Positions 15,417 to 24,043 are shown, counted from the stretch's first letter. The stretch is 48,008 nucleotides of DNA from Gammaproteobacteria bacterium (GCA_947457195.1 CANGUU010000014.1:1-48008), one strand, 5' to 3'. A program made the numbers and translations. The notes: generated by a model from the letters alone, not told the origin.

Positions 15417-16364
15417 ATGCATATTCTGGTCACCGGCGCGAATGGATTCATCGGTGCTGCACTCTGCCGCCGCTTGCTGGAACTGGCAGAGCAGCAACCG
15501 CAGCGCTGGCCGCTCGAGCGCCTCACGGCCGTCGACCTCAGCACCGGGGCCCTGCCCACCCACCCCTTGCTCTGCCCAATGCAGGGCAGCTTTGCCGATT
15601 CCGCCGTGCTGGCGACGGCACTCGCCACACCGGCCGACCTCGTGTTCCATCTGGCGTCGGTGCCGAGTGGCCGCAGCGAAAGCGACCCGGCACTCGGCAT
15701 GGCCGTCAACGTGCAGGGTACCTTGCAGCTGCTCGACCGGCTGAAGGCGGCAGGCACGGCGCCTCGACTGGTGTTCGCCAGTTCGATTGCCGTCTACGGG
15801 CGGCCGCAATCACTTTTGGTCACCGACGAGACCGCCCCCGCTCCCACGCTCAGCTACGGGGCGCACAAGGTCATCGGCGAAGTGCTCGTCGACGATTACA
15901 CGCGGCGCGGCTGGGTGCGCGGGTGCTCGCTGCGCCTGCCCGGCATCGTCGCCCGACCACCGGAACCCAACGGCGCGGTGTCGATTTTCCTCAGCAACCT
16001 GCTGCGGGAACTGGCCGCCGGGCGACCATTCATCTGCCCCACCTCGGCCACGGCCACTACCTGGTTGATGTCACTCGGACGCTGCATCGACAACCTAGTG
16101 CATGCGGCCCAGCTGGACGTCGGCCCACGGCGCACCTTCCTGCTGCCACCGCTGCGGGTCCCGCTCGGTGCGCTGGCCGAGGCCATCGGAGCGGAGTTCG
16201 CCGTAGCCGACGTCGGCAAGCTAATGAGCTGGCAGCCGGACCCCTGGGTCGAATTCAATTTCGGCAGCTATCCGCCCGTAAGCCTGCCGGTGGCCGAGGC
16301 CGCCGGCTTCCGCTCCGACGACAGCCTGCGTGCGCTGGTGAGGGCTGCCCTCGACGGCTCCTAG
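15417..16364 (+). CDS. DenD-like NAD-dependent epimerase/dehydrogenase (extended SDR)
   Basis: 315 residues; ATG at 15417 follows AAGGAGG. Extended SDR fold: nucleotide-binding TGANGFIG near residue 6, FASSIAVYG around 120, and the catalytic pair in SYGAHK. Stretches such as IGEVLVDDYTRRGW and SLRLPGIVARP resemble D-erythronate dehydrogenase (DenD), which oxidises the C2 position of four-carbon sugar acids, as I remember it. None of the usual partners (OtnK/DenK-type kinase, OtnI isomerase, OtnC/class II aldolase) is present here, so the substrate may differ. Same strand as the upstream reductase; convergent with the DUF2721 gene. Confidence 0.78.
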   Translation: MHILVTGANGFIGAALCRRLLELAEQQPQRWPLERLTAVDLSTGALPTHPLLCPMQGSFADSAVLATALATPADLVFHLASVPSGRSESDPALGMAVNVQGTLQLLDRLKAAGTAPRLVFASSIAVYGRPQSLLVTDETAPAPTLSYGAHKVIGEVLVDDYTRRGWVRGCSLRLPGIVARPPEPNGAVSIFLSNLLRELAAGRPFICPTSATATTWLMSLGRCIDNLVHAAQLDVGPRRTFLLPPLRVPLGALAEAIGAEFAVADVGKLMSWQPDPWVEFNFGSYPPVSLPVAEAAGFRSDDSLRALVRAALDGS

Positions 16365-16372
16365 ACGAGCAC

Positions 16373-16391
16373 GCCTCGCCGCGCGCGAGGC
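16373..16391. terminator. Hairpin between convergent SDR and DUF2721 genes
   Basis: GCCTCGC-cgcgc-GCGAGGC is a perfect 7-bp stem with a 5-base loop located 8 bases after the SDR stop and 22 bases after the end of the opposite gene. It has no T-tract; a bidirectional, possibly Rho-aided terminator is the simplest reading. Confidence 0.4.
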
Positions 16392-16413
16392 AGCGCCTTG
16401 CCAGAGTCGACGT

Positions 16414-16881
16414 TCAGGGCGGCGGTACGCGCTTGAGTATGTTGTACCTGCCGAAGCGGAAGGACCTGGCGCTCTTGCCGATCTCCCGCAGGAAGGTGAG
16501 CAGGGCGAAGCTCAGGCACCCGAGCGCGATCATGAACTGAACCGCGATCACCAGTTCCAGCCCAACGCTGAACAGCGCGTCGAGGAAGAGACTGATGATC
16601 ACGAAGCAGACGAACAGCGCACTCATGGTGCACATGGTGATGGCCCGCGAGATCAGCCGGGCACGCATGGCCAACGAGTGCTGTTCGATTTCGATCTCGC
16701 GCGCGGCGGCGCTCCCTTCCTCGCACGACAACTCGTTGAGCCGGCGACCGCGGTCGATGATGCGCCCCATGCGCACACTCAGCACGCTGAGCGCGCCGCT
16801 GATGGCCGTGAGCAGGAACACCGGCGCCACCGCGAGTTCGATGACGCGGGCGATGTCGGCGGCGGCGGAGGGAACGTCCAT
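16414..16881 (-). CDS. DUF2721 membrane protein
   Basis: 155 residues with three predicted membrane segments: about residues 15-35 (ELAVAPVFLLTAISGALSVL), 82-105 (ITMCTMSALFVCFVIISLFL) and 110-132. Between the first two is a cytoplasmic-looking charged loop with RMGRIIDRGRRL and a Glu-rich helix, the pattern of the DUF2721 family (function unknown). It starts 17 bases after the slyD stop and is probably co-transcribed with slyD. Its neighbourhood gives no clear clue to its job. Confidence 0.75.
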   Translation of the reverse strand: MDVPSAAADIARVIELAVAPVFLLTAISGALSVLSVRMGRIIDRGRRLNELSCEEGSAAAREIEIEQHSLAMRARLISRAITMCTMSALFVCFVIISLFLDALFSVGLELVIAVQFMIALGCLSFALLTFLREIGKSARSFRFGRYNILKRVPPP

Positions 16882-16898
16882 GCGGCGTCGGGTACTGC

Positions 16899-17381
16899 TC
16901 AGTGGTGGTGGCCGCCGGGGCCGTGCGCGTGGCCGTGCATCAACTCTTCAACGCTGGCTTCGCGGCAGCCCACGACCTCGATGTCGAAGATCAGCGTCTT
17001 GCCGGCCATGGGGTGGTTGAGATCGACTGTTGCCATGGTGTGGCCGACCTTGAGTACCGTGACCTGCTGCTGCCCCTCGGGCGTCTGCAGAATGGCCTGC
17101 ATGCCGGCCTCCCACGTCTTCGCTCCGCGCAGCTGGCTGATCGGCACGCGACGTTCACTGTCGGGCAACAGATCGCCAAAGGCCAGCGCCGGCGTGAGCG
17201 TGGCGCTGAACTTGTCGCCGACATCCCTGCCCTCCAGTGCCTGTTCCAGACCGGGCAGCAACGACTGCGTGCCGTGCAGGTAGGTCATGGGGTGGCCCGC
17301 CGCCGAGCTCTCGAGCTCGCGGCCATCGGCTTCCTTGAGGGTGTAGTGGAACTGGGCCACCATCTTGGCTGTGATCGGCAT
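16899..17381 (-). CDS. slyD: FKBP-type peptidyl-prolyl isomerase SlyD
   Basis: 160 residues from the ATG at 17381; the reading frame is open upstream but the SlyD domain begins here. Conserved features: VAQFHYTLKEADGRELESS, PMTYLHGTQSLLPGLEQALEG (FKBP active-site edge), VGDKF, the inserted chaperone flap around residues 70-120, and FDIEVVGCREA at the end of the domain. The last residues are His/Gly-rich (HGHAHGPGGHHH), a short version of the SlyD metal-binding tail that in E. coli delivers nickel for hydrogenase maturation. It is cytoplasmic. It is the first gene of a slyD-DUF2721 unit and is divergent from the Kdp-like kinase with 96 bases between. Confidence 0.92.
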   Translation of the reverse strand: MPITAKMVAQFHYTLKEADGRELESSAAGHPMTYLHGTQSLLPGLEQALEGRDVGDKFSATLTPALAFGDLLPDSERRVPISQLRGAKTWEAGMQAILQTPEGQQQVTVLKVGHTMATVDLNHPMAGKTLIFDIEVVGCREASVEELMHGHAHGPGGHHH

Positions 17382-17477
17382 GTCGTGGGTCCGGGATTTG
17401 GCGGGAGCGCGATTGTCCCAGAATTCCCCTCGGGCTGCACCGGGCCTATCATGCCGGGCCGAACCGGAGCCGAACCC

Positions 17478-18443
17478 ATGCAAGCACTCGCCCGCCCATC
17501 CATCGTGCTGCGTACACTGCTGGTGCCAGTGCTGCTGGCGCTGGTGGCGGCGGTACTGGCCTGGCGCCAGCACGACTGGCCGCTGTACTCCATGTTCGTG
17601 GTGATCTGCTACCTGCTCGGTCTGCAAATGCAGCGCAACGAGCAACTGCTGCGTTTCAACCAGGAACAGGACCTCGCCATCAAGGAGGCGCGGCGCAAGC
17701 ACGACGAGGAGCAACTGCGCAGTGCGCTGCTGTCCTCGGTCTCACATGATCTCAAGACGCCGCTGGTCACCATGCTCGGCGCTGCCACCTCGCTGCGCGA
17801 CCTGCGGGCCGATCTCGGTCCCGAAGACCAGGCCGAGTTGTTGAACTCGATCATCAGCGAAACGCGACGGCTGGAGTCCTACATCCAGAACCTGCTCGAT
17901 ATGACGCGGCTCGGCCACGGTACGCTGCCGCTCAGCCGCAGCTGGGTGAGCATATCGGAGCTCTACAACGTGGCCAGCAAGCGCCTGCTCCGCCAGTTCC
18001 CGGGCCAGTCGCTGCAACTGCTACTGCCGCCGGCGCTGCCACCGCTGCATGTGCATGCCGCCCTCATCGAACAGGGTCTGTTCAATGGCCTCGAGAATGC
18101 CTGCAAGGCCGGCGGGCCGGCCGGCACGGTGCTGGTCGAGGCCGGCGTGGAAGAAAGCGGCGACCACAAGACCCGCGTGTTGACGATCAAGGTCTGCGAT
18201 CAGGGTCCCGGGCTGCCGGAGGCCGAGTGGGAGCCGGTATTCGGGCAGTTCTATACGTTCAGTCAGGGAGACCGTTACGAAAAAGGCACCGGGCTCGGGC
18301 TCAGCATCTGCCGCAGCATCTTCCGCGTGCACGGCGGAGAGGCGAGAATCGTGGCGCCGCCCCCGGGCTTCAGCCACTGTCTTCTGCTGCAGTTGCCGCT
18401 GCGGGACAGCGACCCCGATTCCCAGCAACAGGACAAACCCTGA
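17478..18443 (+). CDS. Truncated KdpD-like sensor histidine kinase
   Basis: 321 residues. ATG at 17478 has GGAG eight bases upstream; an in-frame ATG at 17451 would add nine residues. Two membrane segments (about residues 10-29 and 37-51) are followed by a short coiled linker and a kinase core: His90 in SVSHDLKTP (phosphoacceptor, KdpD-style H-box), Asn207 in LENACKAGGPAG (N-box), DQGPGLP at 241-247 (G1), and GTGLGLSICRS at 270-280. The large KdpD N-terminal sensor and USP domains of the ~900-residue enzyme are missing, so signal perception must differ. It ends three bases before the response regulator. A TATCAT at 17447-17452 may be its -10. No kdpFABC potassium pump genes are present here. 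Confidence 0.85.
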   Translation: MQALARPSIVLRTLLVPVLLALVAAVLAWRQHDWPLYSMFVVICYLLGLQMQRNEQLLRFNQEQDLAIKEARRKHDEEQLRSALLSSVSHDLKTPLVTMLGAATSLRDLRADLGPEDQAELLNSIISETRRLESYIQNLLDMTRLGHGTLPLSRSWVSISELYNVASKRLLRQFPGQSLQLLLPPALPPLHVHAALIEQGLFNGLENACKAGGPAGTVLVEAGVEESGDHKTRVLTIKVCDQGPGLPEAEWEPVFGQFYTFSQGDRYEKGTGLGLSICRSIFRVHGGEARIVAPPPGFSHCLLLQLPLRDSDPDSQQQDKP

Positions 18444-18446
18444 CCC

Positions 18447-19148
18447 ATGCCCACCATCCTGCTCATCGACGACGAGCCCCAGATCCGGAAATTCCTGCGG
18501 ATCAGTCTGGGTTCGCAGCAGTTCGACGTGCTGGCGGCCGAAAACGGCCACCGCGGCATCGCCATGGCCCTCGAGCACCAGCCCGACCTGATCATCCTGG
18601 ACCTCGGACTCCCCGACATGGACGGCAAGCACGTCTTGCAGAAGCTGGTCGGCGAGGCACCGCGCAGTCCGGTGATGGTGCTGTCGGTAAGGGCCAACGA
18701 AATCGAAAAGGTGGCCTGCCTCAACATGGGTGCCCACGATTACGTGGTGAAGCCTTTCAGCGTCAACGAGCTGCTAGCTCGTATCCGCCGCACGCTCGCG
18801 CTGCGCAGCCAGCTACAGGCCAGCGCGCTCAGCTTCGATGACGGGCAACTGCAGATCGAGGAAGCCCAGCGGCGCGTGACGCTGGCGGGGGAACCCGTCG
18901 CGCTGACCCGTAAGGAGTGGGCCGTGCTGCTGCACCTCGTGCAAGCCAACGGCGGACTGGTGACCCAGAGCACCCTGCTGCAGCACATCTGGGGCGCCAC
19001 CCACCTCGACGACACCCAGTACCTGCGTAACGTGATCCAGAAACTGCGCCAAAAACTGCGGGATGATGCGGCACACCCTCGCTATCTGGAAACCGAACCC
19101 GGCGTGGGCTATCGCTTTGTGCCCGGCCGGCAGGCCAGGGACAAGTGA
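18447..19148 (+). CDS. kdpE: KdpE-like OmpR-family response regulator
   Basis: 233 residues. Receiver domain with Asp8/Asp9 (LLIDDEPQ), phosphoacceptor Asp52 (ILDLGLPDMDG), Ser80 and Lys102 (VVKPFSVNELL). A winged-helix DNA-binding domain follows with LTRKEWAVLLHLVQANGG, LLQHIWG and the ending LETEPGVGYRF, the KdpE pattern. It is phosphorylated by the kinase encoded three bases upstream. Potassium-pump targets are not in the window, so its regulon may include its own operon (trmO, TSUP exporter). The stop codon overlaps the GTG start of trmO. Confidence 0.9.
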   Translation: MPTILLIDDEPQIRKFLRISLGSQQFDVLAAENGHRGIAMALEHQPDLIILDLGLPDMDGKHVLQKLVGEAPRSPVMVLSVRANEIEKVACLNMGAHDYVVKPFSVNELLARIRRTLALRSQLQASALSFDDGQLQIEEAQRRVTLAGEPVALTRKEWAVLLHLVQANGGLVTQSTLLQHIWGATHLDDTQYLRNVIQKLRQKLRDDAAHPRYLETEPGVGYRFVPGRQARDK

Positions 19149-19918
19149 GCGATTCTGGCCCCTGGCCGCTGCAACCCATCGCCTACCTGCGTAGCCCGTT
19201 CAGGCAGAAGTTTGCCATCCCCCGACAGCCCAATCTGGTGCGGGCGGCTCTCGGCGAGTTGGAATTCGTGGAAGGCTTTCGCGACGCCAACCTGCTGCGC
19301 GGGCTGGAAGGCTTCTCGCATCTATGGCTGCTGTTCGTGTTCCACGCCACCGCGGCGCAGGGCTGGTCTGCGACCACCGCGCCACCGCGTCTCGGCGGCG
19401 ATGCGCGCGTGGGGGTGTTCGCCTCGCGTTCGCCCTTTCGTCCCAACGGCCTCGGCCTGTCTGTGGTGGAACGGGGAGCGATCAGTCAGGTTGGTGCTCG
19501 CCTCTCCCTGCAGGTGCATGGCGTCGACCTGCTCGATGGCACACCCATCGTCGACATCAAACCCTACCTGCCCTATGCCGACTGCGTTCCGGACGCCAGC
19601 GCGGGCTACGCCGGTCTGCGCCCCGGTGCGGCAACTGAAGACAGCGAAAGCACGGTGGCTTTTACCGGCAACGCGCGCGCTGCACTGGCAGAAATTCACC
19701 AGACCCACCCGCACTTCGAAGCGCTGGTGCGCGGGGTGCTGCAGCAGGATCCCCGCCCCGCCCACCAGGCCCGGGGGCGGGACACGCGCGACTATGCGAT
19801 GTGGTTGTACGACTACAACGTGCGCTGGCGGGTGCTGGCGACCGGTATCGATGTGTTTGCCATCGAGGCGCTGCCAGGCGGGCAGGTCCCGTGGCGAACC
19901 CCAGGAGTGAGCGAATGA
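19145..19918 (+). CDS. trmO: tRNA (adenine(37)-N6)-methyltransferase TrmO
   Basis: 257 residues starting with GTG at 19145, which overlaps the TGA of the response-regulator gene (GTGA). The conserved TrmO/TsaA (UPF0066) core is visible: IAYLRSPFRQKFAIPRQP near the N-terminus, FSHLWLLFVFH, ASRSPFRPNGLGLSVV, and LLDGTPIVDIKPYLPYAD. The C-terminal domain ends with YDYNVRWR. The enzyme uses SAM to N6-methylate the threonylcarbamoyl-adenosine at position 37 of tRNA-Thr (m6t6A37) and acts in the cytoplasm. It is translationally coupled on both sides, to the response regulator and to the TSUP gene. Confidence 0.92.
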   Translation: MSDSGPWPLQPIAYLRSPFRQKFAIPRQPNLVRAALGELEFVEGFRDANLLRGLEGFSHLWLLFVFHATAAQGWSATTAPPRLGGDARVGVFASRSPFRPNGLGLSVVERGAISQVGARLSLQVHGVDLLDGTPIVDIKPYLPYADCVPDASAGYAGLRPGAATEDSESTVAFTGNARAALAEIHQTHPHFEALVRGVLQQDPRPAHQARGRDTRDYAMWLYDYNVRWRVLATGIDVFAIEALPGGQVPWRTPGVSE

Positions 19919-20682
19919 CCGAACTTGTGCTGGGCACGGACCTGTTGGGCCTGCTGTTTCTCGTGGCACTGGGAGCTGGCTGCCTCGACACGCTGGTGGG
20001 CGGTGGGGGGCTCATCGTGCTGCCGGCGCTGGTGCTGACCGGCATGCCGCCGCTGCAGGCCCTCGGCACCAACAAACTGCAGGGCACGATGGGCACGGCC
20101 ACGGCAACCCTCATGATGCTGCGGCACGGCAAGGTACGCTGGGACGACGTGCGTCCGCTGATGCGCGCGGCGTTCGGTGGCGCGATTCTCGGCTCGCTGC
20201 TGGTGCAGGTGCTGGACACACGCTTCCTCGGCTTCATGATTCCGGTGGTGCTGTGCGGTGTCGCCGGGTACTTCCTGCTGTCCGGCAGCCTGCTGAAACA
20301 CCTGCGCCCCATCCAGCTGACGCGCCAGACGTTCGCGGGCCGCGTGGTGCCGCTGATCGGCCTGTACGACGGCATGTTCGGTCCGGGCACCGGCTCGTTT
20401 TTCTCGATGGCCGGCGTGGCGCTGCAGGGTCAGTCGCTGCTGCAGGCCACCGCCGTGGCAAAAACCCTCAACTTTGCGACCAACGTGGCGGCGCTGCTGG
20501 TCTTCATCGCGGCCGGGCAAATCCTCTGGCAAGCCGGTCTGGTGATGATGGCCGGGCAGGCACTGGGGGCCTGGGTGGGGTCGCACATCCTGTTCAGGAT
20601 CAACCCGTGGTACCTGCGCATCCTGATCGTGGCCATGTGCCTCGCGATGCTGCTGCGCTATCTGCTCACGCAGTCAGGCTGA
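19915..20682 (+). CDS. TSUP (TauE/SafE) family membrane exporter
   Basis: 255 residues from the ATG at 19915, which overlaps the TGA of trmO. It has about eight hydrophobic segments in two repeats; the first repeat carries GCLDTLVGGGGLIVLPALVLTG and the second GLYDGMFGPGTGSFFSMA, the paired Gly-rich motifs of the TSUP family. TSUP members export sulfite, sulfoacetate or related small organic anions; the ligand is not readable. The gene ends inside the last nine bases of the convergent EamA gene. It is the last gene of the kinase-regulator-trmO-TSUP operon. Confidence 0.87.
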   Translation: MTELVLGTDLLGLLFLVALGAGCLDTLVGGGGLIVLPALVLTGMPPLQALGTNKLQGTMGTATATLMMLRHGKVRWDDVRPLMRAAFGGAILGSLLVQVLDTRFLGFMIPVVLCGVAGYFLLSGSLLKHLRPIQLTRQTFAGRVVPLIGLYDGMFGPGTGSFFSMAGVALQGQSLLQATAVAKTLNFATNVAALLVFIAAGQILWQAGLVMMAGQALGAWVGSHILFRINPWYLRILIVAMCLAMLLRYLLTQSG

Positions 20683-21630
20683 GCCCCGCTGCTCCCCGGC
20701 AGGAGTCAGCACCACCAGCACCACCCCGAGCAGGATAATGGCCGCACCGAGCAGAATGGGCAGCGTCAGCGGCTCGTCGGCGAGCAGCCAGCCCAGCAGC
20801 AGGGCCACCACCGGATTCACGAAGGCATAAGTCGACACGCTGCTGGCACTGGCGTTCTGCAGCAGCCAGACGTACGACGAAATCGCCACCATCGACCCGA
20901 ACACCATGAGATAGGCAAAACCTCCCAGCGACAGCAGGCTGACCTGCGCCGGTTCAAAGTCACGCCATTCGCCGAGCAGTCCGGAAAAGATCAGCAGGCC
21001 CAGGCCCCCGCCGAGCATCTGGCAGGCAGCCGACATGAAGACCGATGCCGGCCGCGAAAACGTCTTGAGGTAGATCGAGCCGATGGCCCACAGCAGCGAG
21101 GCCAGGACCAGCAGCAGCGACGCCAGCAGGGTGAAGCGGTCCTTGGCGGGTATCGTGGCCGCCGCCCCGGCTGGCGCCTCGGTGCCAAACAGCGACGGTG
21201 GCGCGAGCAGCACGGCAGTACCGATCACGCCGAGCGCCACGCCGGACAACGCGCGCAGGCTCGGCCGGGGACCCCCGGCCCACAGCCAGTCCAGCACGAT
21301 GAGCCACAGCGGCAGCAGGCTAACCAGCAGGGCCGCCAATCCGGAGTCGATGTCCTGCTCCGCCCAGGCCACGATGCCGTTGCCGCCCAGAAACAGGAAC
21401 AGGCCGACCACGCCCAGCCGCCACCACTGCGACCAGCTCGGCAGAGGTACGCCTCGCCAACACAGCACCAGCAGCATCAGCAGCCCGGCCAGCAGGAAGC
21501 GACTGCCGGCCATCAGGAACGGCGGGAGGGTGGCGACCGCGTAGCGAATGGCGAGGTAGGTCGACCCCCAGATGAAATACACCAGGAAAAACGCCGTCAA
21601 CAGTCGAACCCGCTGGGAAAGGGTTGGCAT
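20674..21630 (-). CDS. EamA/DMT-family drug/metabolite transporter
   Basis: 318 residues with ten predicted membrane helices in two EamA repeats. The first begins FFLVYFIWGSTYLAIRYAV (family signature WGSTYLAIR) and the second LLLVLASLLWAIGSIYLK. Near the end come FVNPVVALLLGWLLADEPL, the typical motif of helix 8-9. It is an inner-membrane exporter of amino-acid-like metabolites or drugs; the substrate is unknown. A strong AAGGAG lies seven bases before the ATG. It is downstream of the GMC gene by 63 bases on the same strand and overlaps the convergent TSUP gene by nine bases. Confidence 0.9.
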   Translation of the reverse strand: MPTLSQRVRLLTAFFLVYFIWGSTYLAIRYAVATLPPFLMAGSRFLLAGLLMLLVLCWRGVPLPSWSQWWRLGVVGLFLFLGGNGIVAWAEQDIDSGLAALLVSLLPLWLIVLDWLWAGGPRPSLRALSGVALGVIGTAVLLAPPSLFGTEAPAGAAATIPAKDRFTLLASLLLVLASLLWAIGSIYLKTFSRPASVFMSAACQMLGGGLGLLIFSGLLGEWRDFEPAQVSLLSLGGFAYLMVFGSMVAISSYVWLLQNASASSVSTYAFVNPVVALLLGWLLADEPLTLPILLGAAIILLGVVLVVLTPAGEQRGSA

Positions 21631-21693
21631 GTGTTCTCCTTGCCTCGGCGCCGGCTAACCACCGGCGCGCTGTGGGTGTGCTGTGGGATTGGC

Positions 21694-23412
21694 CTAGGCG
21701 GAACGCAGTTTATCGACCAGCTTGTCGGCCGTACGCCAGGCCAGCGCCTGCAGTGTCTGCGTCGGGTTGCGGGCACCGGCGGTGCCCATGACCGACCCGC
21801 CCAGCACGCCGAGGTTCGAACAGTCGTGTACGAAACCGAAGGCGTCGGTGACGCTGGTCGAGGGGTCCAGCCCCATGCGGGTACCCCCATGCGCGTGCGT
21901 CGACAGTGCCGGACCCGTTCCCCCCTGCCCCCCCGTGACCTCGATGGCGCCGGCTGCACGGAACCACTCGATCATCTTGATCGCCGCGTGGGCCGCGGCA
22001 CGCGGCTCGTTGACCTTGGGCCCAGAGGTGATGCGCAGCACGGGATCCCCGTGCGGATCGCGCACGTCCGGGTCGAGATCGCACCACGTATTGGCGTAAG
22101 GAAAGGTATTGGTCTGGATGTAGGCCGACGCCCAGCGGCCGGCGTTCTCGGCGACGAACTGCTTCCACTGGCTGCCCCAGCGCCGCGGCACGCGTCCGAA
22201 CGTGTTCATGCCGGCTGCCGCGATCGGGTGCTTTTCGGTGTAGGCGTGCAGCGTGGCCCCGCCGATGAACCCGAGTCCGCCGTGATCAAAGTTGTCGTCG
22301 GCCCAGTCGTCGACCATCACGCCTTGGGCGATGGCGCCATACCAGATGTTGAGGTCGCGCGGAAACAGCGCGGCAACCGACACCCCCGCCTGCGCATCCC
22401 AGTGACCGAAATAGTGCCGGCCGAGCTGGCCGCGGCTGTTGCCGATGCCCTCCGGATGGCCTTGGCTGCGCGACAGCAGCAACAGCCGGATGTTTTCGTA
22501 GGTGTACGTACCGAGCAACACGGCCCGCGCCGGCTGCAGGTATTCCTCGCCATGACGGAAATAACGCACGCCGACGGCGCGGCCGCTGTTGTCGGTGACG
22601 ATGCGCCGCACGTTGGCGTGGTCGACCACGGTCAGATTGCCGGTGGCCAGCGCCTTCGGAATGGTAGTGACATCGGTGGAGCTCTTGGCGCGGATGTGAC
22701 AGCCACCCCGGTCGCAGTAACCGTGGAAGGCACAGCCGGGGCGCCCCTCGTATGGCCGGGAGTTGATGGCTGCCGGGCCCCGGTACGGGTGCAGGCCGAT
22801 GGCTCTGGCGCTCGCCAGCATGTGATCGAGGTAGTCGCAGGAACGCAGTGGTGGCATCGGGTACTCACGCTGGCGCGGCCCTTCGAAGATGTTGCCCGCG
22901 GGATCGAGCGTCCCGCGCAGGTTGCCGGCCTTGCCGCTCACCCCCACCTCATATTCGATATGATCGTAATAGGGCTCGAGCTCGTCGTAGCCAAGCGGCC
23001 AGTCCTCCACGGTGCAGCCCGCCGGCAAGTAAGCGGCGCCATAACGTTCCAGCGTGGCCGACCGCACGCGAAAGTCCCAGGGATTCAGGCGCCAGCTCTG
23101 GGCGTGGTAGTGAATGGACGTACCGCCAACGGCGTTCATCATCGGATGGCGCGCCTGCTGGCGCGCGACCTGATCGGCTGCCGTTCGGAACGTCGGCACC
23201 TCGCTGGCGGCCTTGCCGCCGGTGGTCACCAGTGCCCGCACGTTGTTGTGGACTTCGTCGGCGCGGTAGTCGCGGCCGGGATCCATCCAGGTACCGGCCT
23301 CGAGGCCGATGACACGGAGGCCGGCACGCGCCAGCGGTAGCACGGCCACGCCACCGGAGGCGCCGAGGCCAATCACCACCACGTCGGTTTCCGGAAGCTC
23401 AATGGCCATCAT
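21694..23412 (-). CDS. GMC-family FAD oxidoreductase (gluconate/glucose dehydrogenase-like)
   Basis: 572 residues from the ATG at 23412 (GGGAG five bases upstream; a second ATG follows immediately, and an upstream extension is not protein-like). FAD-binding VVVIGLGASGG at 11-21 and Glu38; HAHGGTRMG at 506-514 and NPTQTLQALAWRTAD from Asn549, both typical of the GMC C-terminal catalytic domain. It has no signal peptide of its own. In gluconate 2-dehydrogenase and bacterial FAD-glucose dehydrogenase the flavoprotein is exported piggyback on a Tat-signal gamma subunit. Here the preceding gene is exactly such a protein and overlaps this start by 14 bases. The usual multiheme cytochrome subunit is not encoded nearby. 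Confidence 0.9.
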   Translation of the reverse strand: MMAIELPETDVVVIGLGASGGVAVLPLARAGLRVIGLEAGTWMDPGRDYRADEVHNNVRALVTTGGKAASEVPTFRTAADQVARQQARHPMMNAVGGTSIHYHAQSWRLNPWDFRVRSATLERYGAAYLPAGCTVEDWPLGYDELEPYYDHIEYEVGVSGKAGNLRGTLDPAGNIFEGPRQREYPMPPLRSCDYLDHMLASARAIGLHPYRGPAAINSRPYEGRPGCAFHGYCDRGGCHIRAKSSTDVTTIPKALATGNLTVVDHANVRRIVTDNSGRAVGVRYFRHGEEYLQPARAVLLGTYTYENIRLLLLSRSQGHPEGIGNSRGQLGRHYFGHWDAQAGVSVAALFPRDLNIWYGAIAQGVMVDDWADDNFDHGGLGFIGGATLHAYTEKHPIAAAGMNTFGRVPRRWGSQWKQFVAENAGRWASAYIQTNTFPYANTWCDLDPDVRDPHGDPVLRITSGPKVNEPRAAAHAAIKMIEWFRAAGAIEVTGGQGGTGPALSTHAHGGTRMGLDPSTSVTDAFGFVHDCSNLGVLGGSVMGTAGARNPTQTLQALAWRTADKLVDKLRSA

Positions 23413-24043
23413 GCTCACTCCCGTAGGCAGAGGTATGCAGGGGCGCCAGTCGCTGGCCCAGCCGCTGCATGTCGGTGGTGCTCGCGAGTACGGCACCGGG
23501 GTAACCAATCAGATCCCAGCCGCCGAAGTCACGATTGCCGCCGTACCAGGGGTCGCTGAACAGGCCCTCGAGCACGAGTCGATGTACACGGTTGAACAAT
23601 GTGCTGCCCTCGGGTAGCTCGGCCACAGTGTTGCCCTCCAGCGCCATCAGCAGCGCATCCTGCTCCCCGGCGTCCAGCGCCACGAAGCCGCGTCCGTGAC
23701 GACGGTGGGCCGCCTCGTTGAGCGCCAGCAGACCGTTCTGCAGCAGGGGCAGATCTCGCTGGTTCCACTCCAGCAAACTGCGGTTGATGTAGGCGACCGC
23801 CCCCAACGCCGAAGCCGCCGGGCCCAAAGCATCGGCCGGCAAAAGCCGATCCGCCACCGCGGCCAGCACGGCTTCCGTCGCGGCCCCGAGCGCTGAGACT
23901 GCCGCCGGCGCGGGCGTCGTGCTACAACCGCTGTTCACCAGCGGAATCAGCGCGGCTGAGCCTGCCGCCAAACTGCCGCGCAGCCACTGGCGTCGGGAGG
24001 GATCGGTGACCCGCTGCGGGTCGGGGGATTCTGGTTTGCTCAT
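23399..24043 (-). CDS. Gluconate 2-dehydrogenase gamma-like (subunit 3) Tat protein
   Basis: 214 residues from the ATG at 24043, chosen because it overlaps the stop codon of the upstream M16 gene (ATGA). A twin-arginine signal, SRRQWLRGSLAAGSAAL, lies at about residues 16-32 and is followed by LIPLVNSGC, a Cys in a weak lipobox-like position. The C-terminal domain has LLPADALGPAASALGAVAYINR and SDPWYGGNRDFGGWDLIGYPG, the pattern of the gluconate 2-dehydrogenase subunit 3 family. It should act as chaperone/hitch-hiker exporting the folded GMC flavoprotein and stay associated with it in the periplasm. It is coupled on both sides: 4-base overlap with M16, 14-base overlap with the GMC gene. Confidence 0.87.
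   Translation of the reverse strand: MSKPESPDPQRVTDPSRRQWLRGSLAAGSAALIPLVNSGCSTTPAPAAVSALGAATEAVLAAVADRLLPADALGPAASALGAVAYINRSLLEWNQRDLPLLQNGLLALNEAAHRRHGRGFVALDAGEQDALLMALEGNTVAELPEGSTLFNRVHRLVLEGLFSDPWYGGNRDFGGWDLIGYPGAVLASTTDMQRLGQRLAPLHTSAYGSEHDGH

Noticed and set aside
14472..16364. Frame that appears to fuse an Arg/Ala-rich protein to the SDR
   Set aside because: The first ~315 codons are the out-of-frame shadow of the CysJ-like reductase; the SDR has its own AAGGAGG and ATG at 15417.
17478..19148. Complete Kdp potassium system
   Set aside because: The kinase lacks the KdpD sensor domains and no kdpFABC genes are present, so only a Kdp-like two-component pair can be claimed.
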